Of a DNA stretch of 64,000 bases, positions 11,555-23,085 are shown in pieces; the first letter of the stretch is position 1; each line of letters starts with the position of its first letter. The stretch is from Arachis hypogaea. Lineage: Eukaryota > Streptophyta > Magnoliopsida > Fabales > Fabaceae. The position numbers were made by a program, and so were the translations under genes. The notes below the pieces were generated by a model that worked only from the letters and a program-made list of their open reading frames with translations, had not been told where the DNA came from and made no database searches. The stretch lies in assembly GCF_003086295.3 (NCBI RefSeq), contig NC_092051.1:74277772-74341771 (forward strand). The letters run 5' to 3'.

Positions 11555-12280
11555 TTGTTCGTGTTTGGACAACTAACGGTTTATTTTGTTGCTTAGATTA
11601 GGAAAAATTTCTTCTTTTTTTGGTTTAGAGTCTTTTATTATTTATCCCTTGTTAAAACACTTTAAATTTATAGCTCAGTTAGTTAGAACGTGGTGTTTAT
11701 GTTCATGGTAATTGGCTATTATATTTTTTAAAATAGTTTTCAAAAATAATTTCTCTATTAGATCCTGTGCCAAACTTTAAGTTTGGTGTTCTCTTGATTG
11801 ATTTTCCTTAAAATTTTCAAAAATTTTGGTTTGGTTTTCTAAAAATTTTAAGTTTGGTGTTCTTTCTTCGTGTTCTTGAGTTTTCCTTGTGACTTGATCT
11901 TAAAATTTTTAAGTTTGGTGTTCCTTGGTGTTTTCCCTCCAAAATTTTCGAAATTAGGGAACATTAGATCTAAAAATTTTAAATCTTGTGCTATCTTATT
12001 GTTTTTCTCTCTCCTCTTTAAATTCAAAAATATCTTTTCTCTCTATTTTAAAAACAATTTTCGAAATATATTTATAAAATTCAGATTTTTTATTTCAAAA
12101 ATTAAAATTTTTTTTTAAATCATCATATCCTTTTCAAAACTTCCTAAACACTTTCTCTCTCCTCATTTTTTTCGAAAATCATAAATTTTGTTATTTTTAT
12201 TTTTGGTTAAGTTGTCCTCTTTCTATAAAATAAAATAATTAAAAAGGTAAATCAATCCAAGTTATATCCCTTTGTCCATC
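11555..12280 (+). other. Element A leader with repeated AAGTTTGGTGTT motif
   Basis: Noncoding 5' leader, rich in T and A. TTTAAGTTTGGTGTTC-like words recur three times (about 11777, 11848 and 11908), the same word that precedes ORF2 (18267) and the 3' LTR (20511). The frame at 11870-12118 is low complexity and not credible as a gene. Confidence 0.6.
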
Positions 12281-13381
12281 ATGGACATAAGTGGAAATGA
12301 ACAGTCCAGGAGGACTCTGGGGTCATATTCTAACCCCTCTACTGCTTCATATGGGAGTAGCATATGCATACCCTCCATTGGAGTTAGTAGCTTTGAGTTG
12401 AATCCTCAGCTCATTATCATGGTGCAGCAAAGTTGCCAGTATTCCGGTCTTCCACAGGAAGAACCTACAGAGTTTCTGGCACAATTTTTACAAATTGCTG
12501 ACACAATACATGATGAGAAAATAGATCAGGATGTCTACAGACTATTACTGTTTCCATTTGCTGTAAAAGATCAAGCTAAAAGGTGGTTAAATAACCAACC
12601 TAAGGCCAGCATAAGAACATGGAAACAGCTGACAGAAAAATTCCTGAATCAGTATTTTCCTCCAAAAAGGATGACACAGCTAAGGCTGGACATCCAAGGC
12701 TTTAAACAAGGAGATCACGAATCTCTTTATGATGCCTGGGAGAGATACCGAGAGATGCTACGAAAATGCCCCTCTGAAATGTTTTCAGAGTGGGTTCAGT
12801 TAGACATCTTCTACTATGGGCTTGCAGAAGGAGCTCAGATGTCTTTAGATTACTCAGCTGGTGGATCTATCCATATGAGAAAGACAATTGAAGAGGCTCA
12901 AGAGCTCATTGATACAGTTGCCAGGAATCAGCATCTGTACCTAAGCAGCAACCCTTCCATGAATGAAGAGGTTAAAACAGTAACTGCTGAATTCAGTACT
13001 GTAAAACAAGCTGCTGAATTCAATCAGCAATTGGATTTTCTAACAAAGCAGCTAGCTGAATTCAAGGACAGGCTACAGGAGACAAGGATAGCTAATATAC
13101 ATATGGACGAACAGTTTAAGCAAACAAAGCAGCAGCTATCAAGGCAAATAGCAGAAGAATGCCAAGCAGTTCAATTAAGAAGTGGGAAAACATTAAATAC
13201 CCCACCTCAAGGCATCAAAAATTCAAGAAATGGGCAACCCACCAAAGATTCACCTGAGGACAGTAAGAGCCCAGGGAAAAATAATTCTGGCACTAAAACC
13301 ATGCCCAAAACTGGCGTTCAGCGCCAGAAACAAGGCAGGATTGGCGTTCAACGCCAGAAATGGGCAAGAATCTGGCGTTGA
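12281..13381 (+). CDS. Gag of element A (retrotransposon gag domain)
   Basis: Structural protein that would form the virus-like particle. The first ATG in frame is at 12281; a longer frame starts nine bases earlier only on a non-ATG codon. Residues about 80-190 hold the plant Ty3/gypsy gag core (AKRWLNNQP, TWKQLTEKFLNQYFPP, SLYDAWERYREMLRKCP). A long coiled-coil-like section follows at about 230-300. No CCHC zinc knuckle is visible. The frame is open to 13381, but the last roughly 25 codons run through the GGCGTT palindrome cluster and leave the protease frame, so the natural Gag-Pol link appears broken there. Same family as the gag of D and, more distantly, of B. Confidence 0.85.
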   Translation: MDISGNEQSRRTLGSYSNPSTASYGSSICIPSIGVSSFELNPQLIIMVQQSCQYSGLPQEEPTEFLAQFLQIADTIHDEKIDQDVYRLLLFPFAVKDQAKRWLNNQPKASIRTWKQLTEKFLNQYFPPKRMTQLRLDIQGFKQGDHESLYDAWERYREMLRKCPSEMFSEWVQLDIFYYGLAEGAQMSLDYSAGGSIHMRKTIEEAQELIDTVARNQHLYLSSNPSMNEEVKTVTAEFSTVKQAAEFNQQLDFLTKQLAEFKDRLQETRIANIHMDEQFKQTKQQLSRQIAEECQAVQLRSGKTLNTPPQGIKNSRNGQPTKDSPEDSKSPGKNNSGTKTMPKTGVQRQKQGRIGVQRQKWARIWR

Positions 13382-13475
13382 ACGCCCAACTGGGGCAAAA
13401 TCCAGCGTTGAACGCCCAAAATGGGCACATTTCTGGCGTTCAGGCGCCAGGAACAGACAGTAAGCTGGCGTCTAA
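13308..13475 (+). repeat. Palindrome cluster inside the A gag-protease junction
   Basis: At least five TGGCGTT-N-AACGCCA type dyads, about 30 bases apart, sit in coding sequence, and the reading frame changes within them. The same motif clusters in the A and D LTRs and in the A (17540-17770) and D (34340-34645) post-pol regions. Confidence 0.75.
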
Positions 13476-14157
13476 CGTCACTCCAGCCTCTGACTCTGGC
13501 ACTCAATTGCCAGTGAGGGATCAGATACACACAAGTGCTGATAACAACCCCTCTAAAAAGGCTTCTTTAACCACTAAGGTTGAGGAATATAAAGCCAAGA
13601 TACCTTATCCTCAAAAACTCCGGAAAGAGGAGCAGGATAAGCAATTTGCTCGCTTTGCAGATTATCTAAGGACTCTTGAAATAAAGATTCTATTTGCAGA
13701 GGCACTTGAGCAAATACCTTCTTATGCCAAGTTCATGAAAGAGATCTTGAGTCATAAAAAGGAGTGGAGAGAAACAGAAAGAGTTCTCCTCACTAAAGAA
13801 TGCAGTGCAGTCATTCTGAAAAGCTTTCCTGAAAAGCTTAAAGACCCTGGGAGTTTTCTGATACCATGCATATTAGAAGGTGATTGCACCAAGACAGCTT
13901 TGTGCGATCTCAGGGCAAGCATCAACCTGATACCTGCATCCACTATCAGGAAGCTTGGCTTAACTGAAGAAGTTAAACCAACCCGGATATGTCTCCAACT
14001 TGCTGATGGTTCCACTAAATACCCATCAGGCGTGATTGAGGACATGATTGTCAGAGTTGGGCCATTCGCCTTTCCCACTGACTTTGTTGTGCTGGAGATG
14101 GAGGAGCACAAGAGTGCTACTCTCATTCTAGGAAGACCCTTCCTAGCAACTGGATGA
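13382..14157 (+). pseudogene. Gag C-terminus / protease of element A
   Basis: Aspartic protease domain that would cut the Gag-Pol polyprotein. It is frame-shifted relative to gag. The catalytic D-[LS]-G-A-S motif reads DLRAS, so the conserved Gly is replaced; the flap-side LGRPF motif is intact near the end. The frame ends at a TGA (14155-14157) just after the LGRPFLAT block, and a one-base loss near 14180 moves the downstream pol into a third frame. Compare DLGSG in D and DLGAC in B. Confidence 0.8.
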
Positions 14158-14186
14158 TCCCTCATTGACGTCCAACAGGGGAAATA

Positions 14187-17100
14187 ACCCTGAGAGTCAA
14201 CGATGATGAGTTCAAGTTGAACGCTGTCAAAGCCATGCAGCATCCAGACACATCAACAGACTGCATGAAAGTTGATCTCATTGACTCTTTGGTAGAAGAG
14301 ATCAACATGGCTGAGAGTCTCGAATCAGAGTTGGAAGACATCTTTAAAGATGTTCAGCCTGATTTGGAGGATTCAGGGGACATGAAAGAGCCTCTGAACT
14401 TTCTTCTGAAAGAGGAAAAACCCCCTAAACCCGAGCTCAAGCCACTACCACCATCCTTGAAATATGCATTTCTGGGAGAAGGTGACACTTTTCCAGTGAT
14501 CATAAGCTCTGCTTTAAATTCACAGGAAGAGGAAGCACTTATTCAAGTGCTAAGGACACACAAGACAGCTCTTGGGTGGTCCATAGGTGACCTTAAGGGC
14601 ATAAGCCCAGCTAGATGCATGCACAAAATCCTATTGGAGGACAATGCCAAACCAGTGGTTCAACCACAGAGGCGGCTAAATCCAGCCATGAAGGAAGTGG
14701 TGCAGAAAGAGGTCACCAAGTTACTAGAGGTTGGGATTATTTATCCTATTTCTGATAGCCCCTGGGTGAGCCCTGTTCAAGTCGTCCCAAAAAAGGGAGG
14801 CATGACAGTGATTCATAATGAAAAAAATGAACTGGTTCCTACAAGAACAGTTATAGGGTGGCGCATGTGTATTGACTACAGAAGGCTCAATACAGCCACC
14901 AGAAAGGATCATTTTCCTTTACCATTCATAGACCAGATGCTAGAAAGACTAGCAGGTCATGATTATTACTACTTTCTGGATGGCTACTCAGGCTACAACC
15001 AGATTACAGTAGATCCCCAGGATCAAGAGAAAACAACATTCACATGTCCATCTGGAGTGTTTGCTTATAGAAGGATGCCATTTGGGCTATGTAATGCGCC
15101 TGCAACCTTCCAGAGATGCATGCTCTCTATTTTCTCTGACATGGTGGAAAAATTTCTGGAAGTCTTCATGGATGACTTCTCAGTATATGGAGACTCATTC
15201 AGCTCCTATCTTGATCACTTGAAACTTGTTCTGAAAAGATGCCAAGAGACCAACCTAGTTTTGAACTGGGAAAAGTGTCACTTCATGGTGACTGAAGGAA
15301 TTGTTCTTGGGCAAAAAATCTCAAACAAGGGAATAGAGGTGGATCAAGCAAAAATAGAGGTAATTGAAAAATTACCACCACCTGCCAATGTTAAGGCAAT
15401 CAGAAGCTTTCTAGGACATGCAGGATTCTATAGGAGGTTTATAAAGGATTTTTCAAAAATTGCAAAACCTCTAAGCAATCTGCTAGCTGCTGACACGCCA
15501 TTTGTGTTTGACACAGCATGCCTGCAGGCATTTGAAACACTGAAAGCTAAGCTGGTCACAGCACCAGTTATTTCTGCACCAGACTGGACATTACCATTTG
15601 AGCTAATATGTGATGCCAGTGATCATGCCATTGGTGCAGTATTGGGACAGAGGCATGACAAGCTTCTGCATGTCATTTATTATGCTAGTCGCGTTTTAAA
15701 TGATGCCCAGAAAAATTACACAACCACAGAAAAGGAATTACTTGCAGTGGTTTACGCCATTGACAAGTTCAGATCCTACTTAGTAGGATCAAGGGTGATT
15801 ATGTACACTGACCATGCTGCTCTTAAGTATCTACTCACAAAGCAGGATTCAAAACCCAGGCTCATCAGATGGGTATTGCTTCTACAAGAGTTTGATATAG
15901 AAATAAGAGACAGAAAAGGGATAGAGAACCAAGTAGCTGATCATCTGTCCCGAATAGAGCCAGTGGAAGGGACGTCCCTCCCCTTTCTTGAGATCTCTGA
16001 GACGTTCCCTGATGAGCATCTATTTGCCATTCAGGAAGCACCATGGTTTGCCGATATTGCAAACTATAAAGCTGCAAGGTTCATACCCAAGGAGTACAAT
16101 AGAATACAAAAGAAGAAATTAGTTACTGATGCAAAGTACTACTTGTGGGATGAACCCTATCTCTTTAAGAGATGTGCAGACGGAATTATCCGTAGGTGTG
16201 TCCCCAGAGAGGAAGCACAGAGAATCCTATGGCATTGCCACGGATCTCAATATGGAGGCCATTTTGGAGGTGAGCGAACAGCCACCAAGGTCCTCCAATG
16301 TGGCTTCTATTGGCCCACACTCTATAAAGATTCCCGAGAGTTTGTACGTAATTGTGACAGTTGCCAAAGAGCTGGTAATCTGCCTCATGGTTACGCCATG
16401 CCTCAACAAGGAATCTTGGAAATTGAGTTGTTTGACGTATGGGGAATTGACTTCATGGGACCTTTTCCACCATCATATTCAAACACTTATATTCTGGTGG
16501 CAGTTGACTATGTATCAAAATGGGTTGAGGCTATTGCCACACCCACCAATGATACTAAAACAGTGCTGAAGTTCCTCCAGAAACATATCTTTAGAAGGTT
16601 TGGTGTCCCTAGAGTGTTGATCAGTGATGGGGGCACTCACTTCTGCAATAAACAGCTTTACTCTGCCATGGTTCGGTATGGAATTCGCCACAAAGTGGCC
16701 ACTCCATATCATCCACAAACCAATGGGCAAGCTGAAGTCTCTAACAGAGAATTAAAGAGAATCCTGGAACGGACAGTAAATACCCGTAGAAAGGATTGGG
16801 CAAGGAGCTTGGATGATGTTCTGTGGGCTTACAGAACAGCATTCAAGACCCCTATAGGGACCTCTCCATACTAACTCGTGTATGGTAAGGCATGCCACTT
16901 GCCCGTGGAACTGGAACATAAGGCCTACTGGGCAACCAGATTCCTAAACTTTGATGCCAAATTAGCAGGAGAAAAACGATTGCTCCAGCTAAATGAGCTA
17001 GAGGAATTCAGATTCACAGCTTTCGAAAATGCCAAGCTTTATAAAGAAAAATAAAAAAAATGGCATGACAGAAAGCTGTCATCTAGAGTCTTTGAACCAG

Positions 17101-17321
17101 GACAGAAGGTCCTGTTGTTTAACTCTAGACTCAGGCTATTCCCCGGGAAACTGAAATCCCGGTGGAGGGGACCATACGTGATTACAAGTGTGTCACCATA
17201 TGGTTATGTGGAGCTTCAAGATATTGATTCTGATAAGAAGTTCATTGTCAATGGACAGAGAATCAAGCATTATCTTGAAGACAACATTGAGCAAGAATGC
17301 TCAAGGCTGAAGCTAGATTAA
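14187..17321 (+). pseudogene. Pol of element A: RT, RNase H, integrase
   Basis: Reverse transcriptase, RNase H and integrase in Ty3/gypsy order. In the main open section from 14217: RT core at residues about 165-330 with [11 protein letters not shown] and the catalytic FMDD (about 316-319); RNase H from about 460 ([33 protein letters not shown]); integrase HHCC zinc finger at about 670-710; then the D, D, E core ([25 protein letters not shown]) at about 744-840. In-frame stops at 16872-16874 and 17052-17054 interrupt the integrase C-terminus, which continues recognisably (LFNSRLRLFPGKLKSRWRGP) to 17321. The protein is non-functional as read, although motifs are well preserved, in line with a recent insertion. 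Confidence 0.9.
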
Positions 17322-17362
17322 AAGCTCAGCAAGGTCCAGCTAAAGACAATAAAGAAGCGCTT

Positions 17363-17380
17363 GCTGGGAGGCAACCCAGC
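17363..17380 (+). promoter_or_regulatory. GCTGGG / CCCAGC hairpin after A pol
   Basis: Perfect six-base arms with loop AGGCAA, about 40 bases after the pol stop. Counterparts in B, G, D and F keep the AGRCAA loop while the outer arm pairs change together. Confidence 0.65.
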
Positions 17381-18302
17381 CATGGGGCATCAATCCTCTA
17401 AGCATTTTTGCCCTATTTTTATTTTTATTTTTATTTGTTTATATAAAGTTCACTGACACTAAGGTACAGAATCAATTGTATAAGTTTACAGGGTTACAGA
17501 AGGAATCTGCACACAAAACAGAGATAGGGAGCTCAATGGCAAGAAAACGCCAGTAAAGGGGCATTTTGGGCGTTCAGCGCCCAAAATGAGCATCCACTGG
17601 GCGCTGAACGCCAGTAAGGGCAGCAATCTGGGCGTTCAACGCCAGAAACAGGCACCCAATGGGCGTTGAACGCCAGTAATGGCAGCAACTGGGCGCTGAA
17701 CGCCCAGGAGATCAGCATTTGGGCGTTGAACGCCCAAAACAAGCAGTGTTTGGGTGTTCAAACGCCAGGAAGACAGGGAGGAGCCAAATCCATTTATCCC
17801 ACACGTATTTCCATTTTAATTTCAAATTTTATGCTTCAATGCATGATTTTTACATGAACATGTCAAGAACCCTGATTTCTAAAATCCTTAATTTCTAAAA
17901 ATCCATCTTTCCAAATTCAATCCAACTCTTTTCAAAATCTTTTCTGAAAACAAATCTATCTTTTTCACTCAAAAATCTTTTCAACTAATCCATATCTTTT
18001 TCAAATATCCATATTATCTTTTTCAAAATTCAGAGTTATCTTTTGCAAAAATCTATCATATCTTTTCAAAATTAAACTCTATCTTCTATCTTATCTTTTT
18101 TCAACTCAATCTTTTTATCTTATCTCTCCCAATTTTTCGAAAAAAAAAAAACACCCCCCCACCCCTTTAAAATTGGGTTCGGCCCCCCCTCTTCCATCAA
18201 CAACTGCACCTCGATCTCCTTCTATCCCTCTCCTTTCTTTTATTTTGCTTGAGGACAAGCAAACCTTTAAGTTTGGTGTGTTTATCCGAGATCACTAAGA
18301 TC
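17381..18302 (+). other. Element A spacer between pol and ORF2
   Basis: Bases 17560-17770 carry about seven GGGCGTT/AACGCC dyads. Bases 17800-18200 are T- and A-rich with a C-rich run at about 18150-18165. An RGGA-loop hairpin (18244-18263, arms TTTGCTTG / CAAGCAAA) is followed by CTTTAAGTTTGGTGTG (18266-18281), copying the arrangement at the 3' LTR. No coding region is supported. Confidence 0.65.
18244..18281 (+). promoter_or_regulatory. Internal RGGA-loop hairpin plus TTTAAGTTTGG motif in A
   Basis: Perfect eight-base arms TTTGCTTG / CAAGCAAA with loop AGGA, then TTTAAGTTTGGTGTG, lying about 20 bases before the ORF2 ATG. It is a near copy of the block at 20490-20527. A second, internal plus-strand priming site or a protein/RNA recognition element is possible. 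Confidence 0.6.
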
Positions 18303-19427
18303 ATGGCTCCCAAAGGAAAACAATCCACTCCAAGAGGCAAGAAAGAGAGCGTTCCAAAACCACTTTGGAATCAAGGGAAGTTCTTATCTAAAGAACATTC
18401 AGACCATTATCTTAAAGTAATGGGTCTGAGATCAGTGATCCCGGAAGTTAGATTCGATCTGAAAGAAGATGAATATCCGGAGATCCAGGAACAAATTCGA
18501 ATCAGGAACTGGGAAGTCCTAGCTAATCCTGAAACGAAAGTAGGAAGGAACATGGTCCAGGAGTTCTATGCTAATATGTGGCAGACTGACAAGCAAAAAC
18601 TATTTGGAACTGCCTACTATGAATTTCGGACCACGGTCAGGGGAAAGATTGTTCACACCACCCCTGACAAGATCAGAGAGATATTAAAGCTACCTCAGCT
18701 AAAGGATGATCCAGACTCCTTCAACAGGAGGATGATGAGAGCAGACATTGGCCTGGATAAAATTCTAGAGGACATATGTATCCCTGGAGCCAGGTGGACC
18801 ACCAACACAAAGGGCATCCCAAATCAACTCAAGAGAGAGGATCTCAAACCAGTTGCCAGAGGATGGCTGGACTTCATTGGGCGTTCTCTGTTGCCCACTA
18901 GCAACCGCTCTGAAGTCACAGTTAAAAGAGCAGTGATGATCCATTGCATCATGATGGGAAAGGAAGTGGAGGTTCATCAGCTGATTTCAACTGAGCTCTA
19001 TAAGATTGCTAACAAAAATTCAAAAGAGGCCAGGTTGGCTTATCCAAGCGTGATTTCTCTGCTCTGCAAGGACGCTGGAGTAAGGATGGGAATAACTGAA
19101 TATATCCTAATTGAAAAGTCAATCACCAAAGCATCAATGGAGAGACAACAAGCACAAGAGGATCCTATCAAGAAGAGAGCATAGGAATTCCTCCCAGAGA
19201 TTCCTCAAGCGGAATATTGGGAATATCTTGAGACGTCTGTCACCAAGATACAGGAAGCTATGGAGCAAATAATAAAACAACAGAAGGAACACAGTCAAAT
19301 GCTGACCTATATGTTTAAAGAACAAGAGGAGCAGGGGCGTGACTTAAGGGAACTGAAGCGCCAAAAGTCTTCTCTTGTAGGACCAAGCATCCCAGGGATC
19401 AGAGGAACCCCCGTGCCCCCAGAATAA
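18303..19427 (+). pseudogene. ORF2 of element A ('putative plant transposon protein'-like)
   Basis: Protein of about 375 codons downstream of pol. The start at 18303 (MAPKGK) is the ATG shared with the D ORF2. It has a basic N-terminus, then a region at about 75-220 (VQEFYANMW, VRGKIVHTTPDKIREIL, WLDFIGRSLLPTSNRSEVTVKRAVMI) resembling the domain labelled putative plant transposon protein (Pfam PF20167, from memory), then a coiled-coil-like C-terminus. An in-frame TAG at 19182-19184 splits off the last 80 codons. The role is unknown; env-like and regulatory roles have been proposed for downstream ORFs of this kind. Homologues: B 24504-25796, C 40468-41319, D 33597-33941. Confidence 0.75.
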
Positions 19428-20527
19428 AGGTTGTTAATTTCCAATTTCTGCCTTAACTCTGTGACAGTGTCCTTATAAAAGTTTACCTTAGAAGTCATAT
19501 AATAGTAATTAGTATCTATTTGATTTTATCTCCAATTAAGCTATAGTTTATTTTTCTCATCATCATTAAACATGAATAAAATAGTAGATCTTTTGAATAA
19601 GAAGCAATAAAATTTCGAGTTTAATAAAAGAAATTCTAATTGGTTAAATGTGGTGGCAATGCTTTCTATCTTCTGAATGAATGCTTGAACAGTGCATATG
19701 TCTTTTGAATTTGTTGTTTAAGACTGTTAAATATGTTGGCTCTTGAAAGAATGATGAACATGAAACATGTTATTGATAATCTGAAAAATCATAAAAATGA
19801 TTCTTGAAGCAAGAAAAAGCAGAAAAGAACAAAGCTTGCAGAAAAAAAATATATATAATATAGGCGAAAAAAAAAAAAAGCAAGCAGAAAAAGCCAAAAG
19901 CTCTTAAAACCAAAAGGCAAGGGCAAATAAAAAGGATCCCAAGGCTTTGAGCATCAGTGGATAGGAGGGCCTAAAGGACTAAAATCCTGGTCTAAGCGGC
20001 TAAACCAAGCTGTCCCCAACCATGTGCTTGTGGCGTGCAGGTGTCAAGTGAAAACTTGAGACTGAGCGGTTAAAGTCAAGGTCCAAAGCAAAAAGAAGAG
20101 TGTGCTTAAGAACTATGGACACCTCTAATTGGGGACTTTAGCAAAGCTGAGTCACAATCTGAAAAGGTTCACCCAGTTATGTGTCTGTGGCATTTATGTA
20201 TCCGGTGGTAATACTGGAAAACAAAGTGCTTAGGGCCACAGCCAAGACTCATAAAGAAGCTGTGTTCAAGAATCATCACACTGAACTAAGAGAATCAATA
20301 ACACTATCTGAATTCTAAGTTCCTATAGATGCCAATCACTCTGAGCTTCAATGGATAAAGTGAGATGCCAAAACTGTTCAGAAGCAAAAAGCTACTAGTC
20401 CCGCTCATCTAATTAGAATCTGAGCTTCAATCAAAAACTCTGAGATATTATTGCCTCCCAACCTATTAGTCTTCTATTTTATTCATCTAGTTGCTTGAGG
20501 ACAAGCAACAGTTTAAGTTTGGTGTTG
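19428..20527 (+). other. Element A 3' UTR
   Basis: Noncoding. It contains two small hairpins in similar context (20044-20059, arms TCAAGT / ACTTGA with a GAAA loop; 20201-20218, arms TCCGGT / ACTGGA), then the RGGA-loop hairpin and the 3' LTR. It matches the D 3' UTR and, in part, those of E2 and C. Confidence 0.7.
20490..20527 (+). promoter_or_regulatory. RGGA-loop hairpin and PPT-position motif of A
   Basis: Perfect eight-base arms GTTGCTTG / CAAGCAAC, loop AGGA, then AGTTTAAGTTTGGTGTTG directly abutting the 3' LTR. The tract in the polypurine position is G/T-rich rather than purine-rich. Confidence 0.65.
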
Positions 20528-22067
20528 TGATGAGCGGATATTTTATACGCTTTTTGGGGATAATTTCATATAGTTTTGAGTATGTTTTAGTTAGTTTTTA
20601 GTCTATTTTTATTAGTTTTTAGGAAAAATTCATATTTCTGGACTTTACTATGAGTTGTGTGTTTTTCTGTAATTTCAGGTATTTTTCTGGCTGAAATTGA
20701 AGGAGCTGAGCAAAAATCTGATTTAGGCTGAAAAAGGACTGCTGATGCTGTTGGATTCTGACCTCCCTGCACTCAAACTGGATTTTCTGGAGCTACAGAA
20801 CTCGAAATGGCATGCTTCCAATTGCGTTGGAAAGTAGACAGCCAGGGCTTTCCATAAATAAATAATAGTCCATACTTTGCACAAGGATAGACGACGTAAA
20901 CTGGCGTTCAACGCCAGTTCTCTGCCCAATTCTGGCGTCCAGCACCAGAAAAGGATCAAAAGCTGGAGTTGAACGCCCAAACTGGCATAAAAACTGGTGT
21001 TCAACTCCACAAATGGCCTCTGCACGTGAATTGCTTAAGTCTCAGCCCAGCACACACCAAGTGGGCCCCAGAAGTGGATCTCTGCATCATCCATCATAGT
21101 CTACTCATATTTTGTAACCCTAGGCTACTAATTTAGTATTTAAACAACTTTTAGAGACCTATTTTGTACCTCATGACATTTTAGATCTAAACTTTGTACT
21201 CTCTGACGGCATGAGTCTCTAAACCCCATTGTTGGGGGTGAGGAGCTCTACTGTGTCTCGATGAATTAATGCAAGTATTTCTGTTTTCCATTCAAACACG
21301 CTTGTTCCTATCTAAGATGTTCATTCGCGCTTAACTGTGATGGAGGTGATGATCTGTGACACTCATCACCTTCCTCAATTCATGAACGTGTGCCTGACAA
21401 CCACCTCCGTTCTATATACGATTGAATGAGTATCTCTTAGATTCCTTAATCAGAATCTCCGTGGTATAAGCTAGAATTGATGGCGGCATTCATGAGAATC
21501 CAGAAAGTCTAAACCTTGTCTGTGGTATTCTGAGTAGGATTCAAGGATTGAATGACTGTGATGAGCTTCAAACTCCTGAAGGCTGGGCGTTAGTGACAGA
21601 CGCAAAAGGATAGTAAATCCTATTCCAACCGGATCGAGAACCAACCGGTGATTAGCCGTGCTGTGACAGAGCGCGTGAGCGTAGTTTTCACTGGAAGGAT
21701 GGAAGGTAGCCATTGACAACGGTGATCCACCAACACACAGCTTGCCATAGGAGGACATGCGTGCGTGAATCAGAAGACAGAGGAAAGCAGAGATTCAGAA
21801 GGCAAAGCATCTCCAAAACTCCAACATATTCTCCATTACTGCACAACAAGTAACCTTTAATTTATGCTCTCTTGGTTATTCACAATTCAACTGATAAACA
21901 TAATTGACTTCCTGACTAAGATTTACAAGATAACCATAGATTGCTTCAAACCAACAATCTCCGTGGGATTCGACCCTTACTCACGTAAGGTATTACTTGG
22001 ACGACCCAATGCACTTGCTGGTTAGTGGTACGCGTTGTGAAAAGTGTGATTCACAATTCGTGCACCA
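20528..22067 (+). mobile_element. Element A 3' LTR
   Basis: Same structure and length as 9991-11530, ending TGCACCA before TSD AACGT (22068-22072). TATA-like word at 21137-21144, U5 hairpin at 21975-21990. Confidence 0.9.
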
Positions 22068-22072
22068 AACGT

Positions 22073-23085
22073 CCAATTTAACTAAGCACTTGAGCATTCC
22101 AACTCAAGTGTCTCCTCTTAATCAACCCCCATGTCAAGTAGGAAATCTACTCCATTAACATAGAATTAATATTCATAAAAATATAAGAACACATAGTAAA
22201 TTAAATAAAATAAGATAGAGAATTAAAATTAATTAAAATTAAAAGTAACTCTACATATTAATAAATTCTAAATGCAACATACTTAATTGAATAGGGTCAA
22301 TGAGCAACTAATGAGAGTAAAGGAATAAGGAAACAAACTAAAGTAATGTCCTTGCGGAGGTAATGACTCTTCAGCATCCAAAATCCAAAGCAAAAGCATA
22401 AACTATCAATGTAAAGCTAATCTAGATTCAGATCTAAAATTGAAAGTAATCCTAATATCGATGTATCTGAATATGTGTGGATGCGTATTGAGTCTCTGTA
22501 TGTTCCCTAGATTTAGTCTGTGTTTCTGGGCCAAAAATTGGGTCAAAATGCGACCCGAAATCGCCCCCAGCGTATTCTGTTATTTCTGCAGATCACGCAG
22601 GTCACGCGTATGCGTCGTCCACGCGTTCGCGTCATTCGCCAATTTTCCTTGTCACACGTTCGCGTCTTGCACGCGCTCATGTCATTCGTGCAGACTCCAA
22701 TCCACACATTTGCGTCAGGCACGCGTCCGCATCACTGCGATTTCTTCATTATTTGCATTCGCGTGAGCCATGCGATCGCGTCAGTGTTCACTGGTCATCT
22801 CCTTAGTTTCTTGTGTTTCTTCCATTTTTGCAAGCTTCCTCTCCATTCTCCAAGCCATTCCTGCCCTATGAAGTCTGAAACACTTAACACACAGATCACG
22901 GCATCGAGTTGTATAAAGGAGAGTTAAAATGTACTAATTAAAGGTTTCTAGGAAGCAAGTTTTCAACCATAAACAATACTAGGAAGGAATTATAAAATTC
23001 ATGCAATCTATATGAATAAGTAGGTAAAGACTTAATAAAACCACTCAATTAAACACAATATAAATCATAAAATAATGGTTTATCA
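22073..23085 (-). mobile_element. Element B 3' LTR, U3-side part
   Basis: Continues the LTR interrupted at 8424 and ends at 23085 (TGATAAACC in the element's sense). It holds a cluster of GCGT/ACGC dyads at 22590-22790, mirrored at 49160-49360 in the 5' LTR. Open frames across this cluster are repeat-driven and not genes. Confidence 0.85.

Larger units (their letters stand above)
8425..22067 (+). mobile_element. Element A: composite Athila-like element with three LTR copies
   Basis: One target duplication, AACGT (8420-8424 and 22068-22072), encloses a partial LTR (8425-8888), a copy of the 3' UTR (8889-9990), a full LTR (9991-11530), gag-protease-pol-ORF2 (12281-19427), the 3' UTR (19428-20527) and a full LTR (20528-22067). 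Both full LTRs are 1540 bp; by eye they differ at roughly 25-30 sites, mostly transitions. The extra left unit is a tandem copy whose LTR end, leader, gag, pol and ORF2 were deleted. Confidence 0.9.
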
